The notes under the pieces: generated by a model
What the model saw: only the letters and a program-made list of their open reading frames with translations
What the model was told of the DNA's origin: nothing
Databases searched by the model: none
DNA from: Bacillota bacterium
Lineage (GTDB): Bacteria > Bacillota > Clostridia > Oscillospirales > Acutalibacteraceae
Length of the DNA: 11,622 nt
Assembly (NCBI GenBank): GCA_023391275.1
Contig: JAEWBE010000076.1
Coordinates: forward strand, 1-11,622
Direction of reading: 5' to 3'
Made by a program: the position numbers and the translations under genes
Shown here: in pieces, positions 7,382 to 11,622 of the stretch
Position numbering within the stretch: position 1 is the stretch's first letter
How the letters are laid out: each line of letters opens with the position of its first letter

Positions 7382-7488
7382 CAGGACGGCTCAAAGCGAC
7401 AAACGCAACGCTCTGATAAGTCCAAAGATAGATTGCCCGGATTCCTGCTCTGCTATGCATAAAAGTTCGCCGCACGCATAAAATATGC
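7382..7488. other. Non-coding, repeat-rich stretch between parC and the secG promoter
   Basis: No gene is supported here. GCAGGA (7381-7386) pairs with TCCTGC (7443-7448), enclosing TCAAAGCG (7391-7398) against CGCTCTGA (7409-7416), a stem with one mismatch. Further right, GCATAAAA occurs twice in direct orientation (7457-7464 and 7476-7483). The second copy is part of the palindrome GCATA-AAA-TATGC (7476-7488), which abuts the secG -35. These may be the folded 3' end of the parC mRNA plus an operator. Confidence 0.35.
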
Positions 7489-7517
7489 TTGCAAAGGCGC
7501 GCTTTATGTGGTAATAT
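7489..7517 (+). promoter_or_regulatory. Predicted sigma-A-type promoter for secG
   Basis: TTGCAA (7489-7494) and TAATAT (7512-7517) are separated by exactly 17 bp; each matches four of six consensus positions. Transcription would begin near 7524, about 30 nt before the secG ATG and just ahead of its ribosome binding site. The palindrome at 7476-7488 lies immediately upstream, where an activator or repressor could act. Confidence 0.55.
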
Positions 7518-7553
7518 GAATAAAGTTGTTTTAATGTATTTCGGAGGTGCGCT

Positions 7554-7802
7554 ATGTCAGCTATTGAAGTCATATTTGGAATTATATTGCTCGTATTTTC
7601 AGTCGCTATAACCGTTATTGTGCTTCTTCAGGAAGGCCATCAGCAGGACCTTGGGGCAATTACAGGCGGTGCCGACACTTTTCTTTCGAAGAATAAGGCT
7701 CGTTCGGTCGACTCTTTTCTCGCTAGATGGACCAAGGTTATTGCAATCGGATTTTTTGTACTTGTTATCGCAATTAATGCGTACATGTACTTTGCGAAAT
7801 GA
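7554..7802 (+). CDS. secG: Preprotein translocase subunit SecG
   Basis: Small non-essential partner of SecY and SecE in the plasma-membrane protein-export channel; it aids SecA-driven translocation. The 82 residues are typical. TM1 spans about 4-25 and TM2 about 62-80, joined by a cytoplasmic loop with the family pattern LLQEGHQQDLGAITGGADTF (24-43), which fits the usual Q-x(4-6)-L-x-G-A-x-x-G-G signature, then SKNKARSVDSFLARWTK, corresponding to the usual loop leading into the second segment. The start ATG is preceded by GGAGGTG (7543-7549) at 4 nt. It has its own predicted promoter and a strong terminator after it, so it may be a single-gene transcript. SecG followed by rnr is a common Firmicutes order. 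Confidence 0.95.
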   Translation: MSAIEVIFGIILLVFSVAITVIVLLQEGHQQDLGAITGGADTFLSKNKARSVDSFLARWTKVIAIGFFVLVIAINAYMYFAK

Positions 7803-7814
7803 TTGTTCCTGATT

Positions 7815-7845
7815 AAAGCCCCGCTGAATCAGCGGGGCTTTTTTT
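7815..7845 (+). terminator. Strong rho-independent terminator after secG
   Basis: A 12-bp perfect stem, AAAGCCCCGCTG (7815-7826) with CAGCGGGGCTTT (7830-7841), has a 3-nt AAT loop and runs into seven Ts (7839-7845). It lies 12 nt after the secG stop and is the clearest terminator in the window. Confidence 0.93.
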
Positions 7846-7862
7846 ATCGAAATGGAGCTGGG

Positions 7863-7879
7863 CTTTCGGCGCACGAAAG
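7863..7879 (+). repeat. Small inverted repeat before rnr
   Basis: CTTTCG (7863-7868) and CGAAAG (7874-7879) are separated by GCGCA and lie between the secG terminator and the rnr ribosome binding site. They could form a short hairpin in an rnr leader. No good promoter for rnr is visible between 7846 and 7900, so the role is unknown and the match may be chance. Confidence 0.3.
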
Positions 7880-7912
7880 TGGAACCGTTGAGCAGAAATG
7901 TAGGGAGGAAAC

Positions 7913-10048
7913 ATGGCAGAGGAAATTAAAAGCAGAATTTTAAAGTATATGGAGAACTCGCCGCAGAGCATTACATCGCGCGGGTTAATTAGGAAACTGA
8001 ATATTAAGGATCATAAAAATTTTTATCTTGCACTGAATCAGCTGAAACAGGAAGGCGCTGTTTTAGTTAGCAAGGACCACCGAATCCGTCTTCCAAAGAA
8101 AAAGGAAACCATGAAGGCCCGAATCGTCTCGCTTTCAAAGGGTTTTGCTTTTGCGCGCCCGGATGGGGGCGGCGGAGATGTTTTTATCCATGCCGACCAC
8201 CTGAACAGCGCGTTTATCGGTGACACGGTTCAGCTTAGCAATGTAAAGCAAAGCGAAAAGGGTCCCAGTGCGGATGTGGATGCTGTTTCAGAAAAAAGCA
8301 GCCGTTTGATTACGGGAACACTGAACCGCGGCAAAGGTTTTTACGAGCTTATCCCCGACGACGCAATCCGCTATAATATCCCGATAGACAGAGTGGCCGG
8401 TATGAATGGAAAGAACGGCGATAAGGTGCAGGTGGAAGTCCGCCGCATTCCCCGTACTTCGGAATATTCCGCCCATATTGTCAAGGTTTACGGAAAATCG
8501 AGCAGTGCGAAAATTTGTTCGGACGCGATCATTGATCAGAACGGAATTCGGACAAAATTCCCTGACGAGGTACTTGCGGAGGCAAAAGAAATTTCCGCCA
8601 AGCCGATTACGGAAGACGATTTGAAGGGACGGCTGGATCTTCGTTCGACCAGCATTTGCACCATCGATGGCGCGGATGCGAAGGATTTGGACGATGCCAT
8701 TTCAGTGAGCAGAACCAAAGCGGGGTTCAAGCTTGGCGTTCATATCGCCGATGTGAGCCATTATATTAAAGAAAGCAGCGCGATCGATGAAGAGGCAATG
8801 GAGCGCGGCACTTCCGTTTATTTCGCAGACAGGGTTATCCCTATGCTTCCGCAGGAGCTTTCCAATGGGGTTTGCTCCCTGAATTCCGGGGAGGATAAAC
8901 TGACCTTTTCCGCTGTCATCGAGCTGGACATGCAGGGGAACATCCTGTCCTATCAATTCAGAAAAAGCGTGATCAATTCAAAAGTGCGCGGCGTATATTC
9001 CGAAGTGAACCAGCTTTTTGATAAAACCGCCGACGCGGCTCTGAAAAAGAAATATGCTCCGGTCATCCGTTCCCTGAACGCTGCGAAGGAACTTGCGGAT
9101 ATTTTAAAAGCACGTTCTGTGCGCAGCGGTACGGTTGACCTGGACAGCACCGAGTCAAAATTCACCCTTAATGAAGAGGGCGTCTGCGTGAATGTGGAGC
9201 CGCGTCAGAGCGGTATAGCCGAGCAGATGATTGAACAATTGATGATTACCGCCAACCAGGCTGCTGCGAAGCTTGCAAAAGAAAACGGAATCCCGTTTGT
9301 ATACCGCGTGCATGAACTGCCGAATCCGGAGCGTGTGGACAGTTTAATACAGATTGTAGGCGCTTTGGGGCTGAATCCCCGCAGTTTAAAGCATGAAGGC
9401 AACATCACTACCGCTGATTTTGCCAACATTATGAATCAGGCAGCCGGAACACCCGCGCAAAAAGTAATCTCCCATCAAATACTCAGGACTATGGCGAAAG
9501 CACGGTATGATACAAACCCCATCGGCCATTTTGGGCTTGCGCTTGCTGATTACTGTCACTTCACTTCTCCAATCCGCCGCTATCCCGATACGGCGATTCA
9601 CCGTATTCTTTCCGCCATGCTGCAAACGAAAAACAAGGAAGAGCTGAACCGTCGCTACCTGACCTTTGCCGCCGCCGCGGCGTCAGGTTCGTCCCAGGCG
9701 GAAGTGCGCGCCATGCAGGCCGAACGCAGCGCGGAAGACTGCTACATGGCGGAGTATATGACCCAGCATATCGGCGAGTGCTACATGGGCATTATCAGCG
9801 GGGTTACACAGCGCGGCGTTTTTGTGGAATTGCCGAATTCAGTGGAAGGCTTTGTACCCGTCGACAGCTTTGAGGGCGCAAGCTATCAATTTGACGGCCT
9901 GATTACCCAAATTGACCGGAACACGGGGGATAAGCTGACCATCGGCCAATCGCTTGGTGTCAAGGCAGTTGCCGCGGATGTTGCCAGCGGCCGGATTGAT
10001 TTTATCCCCAATTTGGAAGAACAGCAGGAAACGCCGCCCAAATTGTAA
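7913..10048 (+). CDS. rnr: Ribonuclease R (RNB-family 3'-5' exoribonuclease)
   Basis: Processive, hydrolytic 3'-5' exoribonuclease of the cytosol that degrades structured RNA, including rRNA fragments and, with tmRNA-SmpB, defective mRNA. The 711 residues are close to the family norm of about 700-800. Order: N-terminal winged helix (about 1-62); two OB/cold-shock domains (about 68-195; e.g. GFAFARPDGGGGDVFIHADH at 77-96); RNB catalytic core from DLRSTSICTIDGADAKDLDD (242-261) with the four metal-binding aspartates D252, D258, D260 and D261, and the HFTSPIRRYPD motif (549-559) with catalytic arginines; then a C-terminal S1 domain (about 618-698; GIISGVTQRGVFVELPNSVE). The long lysine-rich tail of E. 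coli RNase R is absent; the protein ends EEQQETPPKL. Start ATG follows GGGAGG (7903-7908) at 4 nt. smpB, often next in Firmicutes, is not here. Confidence 0.96.
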   Translation: MAEEIKSRILKYMENSPQSITSRGLIRKLNIKDHKNFYLALNQLKQEGAVLVSKDHRIRLPKKKETMKARIVSLSKGFAFARPDGGGGDVFIHADHLNSAFIGDTVQLSNVKQSEKGPSADVDAVSEKSSRLITGTLNRGKGFYELIPDDAIRYNIPIDRVAGMNGKNGDKVQVEVRRIPRTSEYSAHIVKVYGKSSSAKICSDAIIDQNGIRTKFPDEVLAEAKEISAKPITEDDLKGRLDLRSTSICTIDGADAKDLDDAISVSRTKAGFKLGVHIADVSHYIKESSAIDEEAMERGTSVYFADRVIPMLPQELSNGVCSLNSGEDKLTFSAVIELDMQGNILSYQFRKSVINSKVRGVYSEVNQLFDKTADAALKKKYAPVIRSLNAAKELADILKARSVRSGTVDLDSTESKFTLNEEGVCVNVEPRQSGIAEQMIEQLMITANQAAAKLAKENGIPFVYRVHELPNPERVDSLIQIVGALGLNPRSLKHEGNITTADFANIMNQAAGTPAQKVISHQILRTMAKARYDTNPIGHFGLALADYCHFTSPIRRYPDTAIHRILSAMLQTKNKEELNRRYLTFAAAAASGSSQAEVRAMQAERSAEDCYMAEYMTQHIGECYMGIISGVTQRGVFVELPNSVEGFVPVDSFEGASYQFDGLITQIDRNTGDKLTIGQSLGVKAVAADVASGRIDFIPNLEEQQETPPKL

Positions 10049-10150
10049 ATTTTTTAAGATACACGTCAGAATTCACGTAATCTGGTATATTTTATGGCAT
10101 AAATGCCCATCATACTAACATAAAATTAACCGAAAGGCGGAGCTGTTAGT

Positions 10151-10423
10151 ATGGAATCTGTTTTAAAGCTGATACAGCGCACGGATTGCGCAGCCGTTCA
10201 GGAAAATCAGGATAAACAAAGGCTGCTTGAAGAGATAAAGGAAGTCGGACGTTTAATCGCTTGCAACGACTGTTGGTTTGAGCTGGAATGCGATGAAAAC
10301 CTGATCGACGCCTGTATTTATCAGCGTGAGGCATTGTATTCCCGCTATCGCTATCTGCTGAAAACGGCAAGACAGCAGGGCGTAAGCTGCACTCCTTTCA
10401 AAAGTAAAAATACGGGGGTGTGA
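10151..10423 (+). CDS. YaaL-like DUF2508 family protein, cysteine-rich
   Basis: A 90-residue soluble, mostly helical protein of unknown biochemical role. It resembles the DUF2508/YaaL family: a central ELECDENLIDACIYQREALY (44-63) followed by SRYRYLLKTARQQGV (64-78) corresponds to the family's 'delid-aiy-l-A-e-rY-yLlr-ar' pattern. In Bacillus subtilis yaaL lies directly before bofA, and here the next gene is a BofA homologue, which independently supports the call. Six cysteines (C13, C38, C41, C47, C55, C80), including a CNDC motif at 38-41, are many for such a small cytosolic protein and might bind metal; that is speculation. Start ATG has AAAGGCGG (10133-10140) about 10 nt upstream. The last codon and stop overlap a GTG that could start the next frame, so the two genes are tightly coupled. 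Confidence 0.75.
   Translation: MESVLKLIQRTDCAAVQENQDKQRLLEEIKEVGRLIACNDCWFELECDENLIDACIYQREALYSRYRYLLKTARQQGVSCTPFKSKNTGV
10413..10420 (+). promoter_or_regulatory. Ribosome binding site that decides the bofA start
   Basis: GGGGGTG (10414-10420, with a flanking C) takes in the GTG at 10420, which is therefore unlikely to be the initiator. TTG at 10426 lies 5 nt after it and is the better start. The site sits within the last codons of the yaaL-like gene, implying translational coupling. Confidence 0.5.
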
Positions 10424-10425
10424 TT

Positions 10426-10689
10426 TTGCCAAGCCTGATTATTGTGCTTTCGGCTTGCGGTGTGTTTGGGCTACTGGTAATTATTCAGTTAATTGTTAAG
10501 GCACCCAGGCCGGTTCAGCGGGCGGCCGGAGGAGTCATCACGGGGCTTTGCGCGCTTGCCGCGGTCAATTTGACGGGTTTTTTCACCGGAGTAAGTTTGC
10601 CGCTCAGTCCGCTGACAATTGGAATTTCCGGCGCGGCCGGGATTCCGGGAGTAACGATGCTGCTCCTTTTGAATCTTGTTTTCAAATAA
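10426..10689 (+). CDS. bofA: BofA family protein (pro-sigma-K processing inhibitor homologue)
   Basis: A small membrane protein of 87 residues. In Bacillus, BofA sits in the outer forespore membrane and, with SpoIVFA, holds the SpoIVFB protease inactive until pro-sigma-K should be cut. Here three hydrophobic segments are visible: about 2-22 (PSLIIVLSACGVFGLLVIIQ), about 33-54 and about 62-86. The last contains GISGAAGIPGVTMLLLLNLV, matching the hallmark BofA C-terminus with G-I-P-G-V followed by a leucine run. The length matches the Bacillus protein (87 residues). The chosen start is TTG 10426, giving MPSLIIV; GTG 10420 would add two residues and overlap the upstream stop by 4 nt. It follows the yaaL-like gene, as in Bacillus, and ends before a bidirectional terminator. 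Whether the SpoIVF partners exist in this organism cannot be seen. Confidence 0.85.
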   Translation: MPSLIIVLSACGVFGLLVIIQLIVKAPRPVQRAAGGVITGLCALAAVNLTGFFTGVSLPLSPLTIGISGAAGIPGVTMLLLLNLVFK

Positions 10690-10694
10690 TCAAA

Positions 10695-10739
10695 TAAAAA
10701 GACGAACCGCGCGAAAGATCGGCGCAGTTCGTCTTTTTA
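10695..10739. terminator. Bidirectional terminator between bofA and the DUF4364 gene
   Basis: AAAAAGACGAAC (10696-10707) pairs perfectly with GTTCGTCTTTTT (10727-10738). After one mismatch the stem continues as GCGC (10709-10712) with GCGC (10722-10725), leaving a loop of about 9 nt. The A and T runs at its ends make it usable on both strands. It lies between two convergent genes, 5 nt after the bofA stop and about 38 nt beyond the end of the leftward DUF4364 gene. Confidence 0.9.
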
Positions 10740-10776
10740 TTTTCTGATATGTACTTGTAGGCGAACCGTCTGCCCT

Positions 10777-11367
10777 CTATTTTCCCTTTTCCTTCAGAAT
10801 TCCGGCGGCCATGTCGCTGTTGCCGGTGACCAGCGCAAGCAGCATGCGGTAAACTGTTTCCGGGGAGTCGTGAAACTTATTTTTCACCATTTGCGCCTGG
10901 TAGATATCCGGTACATGCAGGGAAAAATTCATCAGATCCATGTCGCCGCCTGAAATATGACAGCTTACGTTATATCCCCATTCGTCCTTGACAATTTCCA
11001 CTTTATTCTCCCGTTCGCGTTTCGCCTTTGCCAAAAGATTGATCGCTGCGGCGACAGCTTTGTCGCGTACTACCGGGGGCAGTGCGGAATCAAGCTGCTT
11101 TGCAATGACGCGCGCTTTCTCGCTCACAGTACAAAGCTCGCTGTTTTCACCGCCTAAAATGATGTTGCCATGCTCCGTCAGCTCGGCAAGAGCAGCGGAC
11201 ACTTCAAAATAATTCGCCAGCCCATTGTCCTGAATAATGTTTAAAATATCATTTTTGGAAAGAGGAGCGTTCACGCTTGCCAGCAGGTAACAAATTAAAA
11301 TCAGAATTTCATTTTTGGTTCTCAGTCCGCCCGGTTCAATTCCCCCGGTAAAAGCATCAAAATCCAT
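10777..11367 (-). CDS. DUF4364 family protein
   Basis: A 196-residue, probably cytosolic protein of unknown function. The opening MDFDAFTGGIEPGGLRTKNE (1-20) followed by ILILICYLLASVNAPLSKND (21-40) is characteristic of the DUF4364 family, which occurs mainly in Clostridia. Residues about 15-90 look like a winged helix: a helix, then SKNDILNIIQDNGLANYFEV, then ALAELTEHGNIILG as recognition helix and wing, then SEKARVIAKQL. The rest (about 100-196) is an alpha/beta region with a KDEWGYNVSCHISGGDMDLM strand pair. A DNA-binding or regulatory role is plausible but unproven. The start at 11367 is chosen because GGAGGTG (11374-11380 on this strand) lies 6 nt upstream; an in-frame ATG at 11415 would overlap the preceding gene. 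It lies 22 nt after that gene's stop and ends at the shared terminator. Confidence 0.85.
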   Translation of the reverse strand: MDFDAFTGGIEPGGLRTKNEILILICYLLASVNAPLSKNDILNIIQDNGLANYFEVSAALAELTEHGNIILGGENSELCTVSEKARVIAKQLDSALPPVVRDKAVAAAINLLAKAKRERENKVEIVKDEWGYNVSCHISGGDMDLMNFSLHVPDIYQAQMVKNKFHDSPETVYRMLLALVTGNSDMAAGILKEKGK

Positions 11368-11373
11368 TTTAAA

Positions 11374-11380
11374 CACCTCC
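11374..11380 (-). promoter_or_regulatory. Ribosome binding site that decides the DUF4364 start
   Basis: On the minus strand GGAGGTG lies 6 nt before the ATG at 11367. It is a near-perfect site and rules in favour of this start over the in-frame ATG at 11415, which has no such site and lies inside the neighbouring gene. Confidence 0.8.
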
Positions 11381-11389
11381 GGAAATAAA

Positions 11390-11620
11390 TTAATCCATGT
11401 TTTTGGTTGCGACAAAATTCGCTTCTGTGCCCAGAATATTTTTCACTATTACGTCACCGATCCATACCGGCGTTTTTACTTCAATTCCGTCCAGCAAACG
11501 CATTGCGTCAAAAATCATCGGTTTCGGAATGGATGTGTCCGTTTTAACGGGCAGCCTGCGGTGGGCTCCGCATACTTTAACAGTAGACGTAACCACCCTG
11601 GTCGGGTTGGTCAGTTCTTT
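11390..11620 (-). CDS. DUF1667 domain protein, C-terminal part (5' end outside window)
   Basis: The frame is open to the right edge, so only the last 76 residues are seen; the ATG- or GTG-like codon near 11596 is internal. The visible sequence KELTNPTRVVTSTVKV, then LPVKTDTSIPKPMIFDAMRL, then VKTPVWIGDVIVKNILGTEA and NFVATKNMD, matches the C-terminal half of the DUF1667 family (COG3862), small proteins with CxxC pairs nearer the N-terminus, which are not in the window. In many Clostridia such genes sit behind two FAD-dependent oxidoreductase genes related to glycerol-3-phosphate dehydrogenase; if that holds here, those genes lie to the right of this window. Function is not established. The stop is 22 nt before the DUF4364 start, suggesting one leftward operon. 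Confidence 0.8.
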   Translation of the reverse strand, partial: KELTNPTRVVTSTVKVCGAHRRLPVKTDTSIPKPMIFDAMRLLDGIEVKTPVWIGDVIVKNILGTEANFVATKNMD

Positions 11621-11622
11621 CC

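Noticed and set aside
7391..7573. 60-codon minus-strand open frame across the parC-secG gap
   Set aside because: No ribosome binding site precedes its ATG, it starts inside secG, and the protein resembles nothing I know. A non-coding transcript is likelier than a gene.
10085..10118. Possible sporulation-sigma promoter before the yaaL-like gene (CATACTAA at 10111-10118, GTATATT at 10085-10091)
   Set aside because: CATACTA resembles the sigma-G or sigma-E -10, but the candidate -35 is 19 bp away or more, outside the usual spacing, and nothing better lies at the right distance. TGGTATATT at 10083-10091 as an extended sigma-A -10 is equally possible. Left undecided.
1..11622. Mobile element, CRISPR array, tRNA, rRNA or defence/toxin system
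   Set aside because: No transposase, integrase, terminal inverted repeats, regularly spaced repeats or RNA gene hallmarks were found by reading both strands; the content is vertically conserved housekeeping genes.

Overview
The window is chromosomal housekeeping DNA from a low-to-middling-GC Gram-positive, most likely a spore-forming member of the Clostridia, possibly Oscillospiraceae-like. Three things point there: the Firmicutes-type order tilS-hpt-ftsH, a YaaL (DUF2508)-BofA sporulation pair, and the presence of DUF4364 and DUF1667 genes, families that are common in Clostridia. The lineage is inferred from protein resemblance and gene order; no database was searched.

Layout, left to right. 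(1) 1-2932: the 3' end of tilS (tRNA-Ile lysidine synthetase), hpt (hypoxanthine phosphoribosyltransferase) and ftsH (membrane AAA+ zinc protease). They lie close together on the + strand and end at a rho-independent terminator. (2) 2933-7346: a non-coding leader, then a two-gene operon for a divergent type IIA topoisomerase, with a ParE-like ATPase/Toprim subunit and a ParC-like breakage-reunion subunit. (3) 7347-7553: a non-coding stretch with hairpins, an operator-like palindrome and a good sigma-A-type promoter. It leads into secG (SecYEG translocase subunit), which has a strong terminator. (4) 7913-10048: rnr (RNase R). (5) 10151-10687: a small yaaL-like gene overlapping bofA, a pro-sigma-K processing inhibitor homologue. 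(6) 10695-10739: a bidirectional terminator separates these from a leftward pair, a DUF4364 gene and the 3' end of a DUF1667 gene that runs off the right edge.

The left block joins tRNA decoding, purine salvage and membrane proteolysis, a grouping known from Bacillus. The centre handles chromosome topology, followed by protein export and RNA decay. The right side touches sporulation (BofA) and, through DUF1667, probably an oxidoreductase cluster beyond the edge.

I see no mobile element, CRISPR array, tRNA, rRNA or defence system. No gene-free stretch exceeds 300 bases; the longest (2898-3075 and 7347-7553) are described. The points most worth a second look are the unusual motif residues in the topoisomerase pair, the structured DNA on either side of that operon, and the cysteine-rich YaaL-like protein. 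None of these amounts to evidence for a new system.
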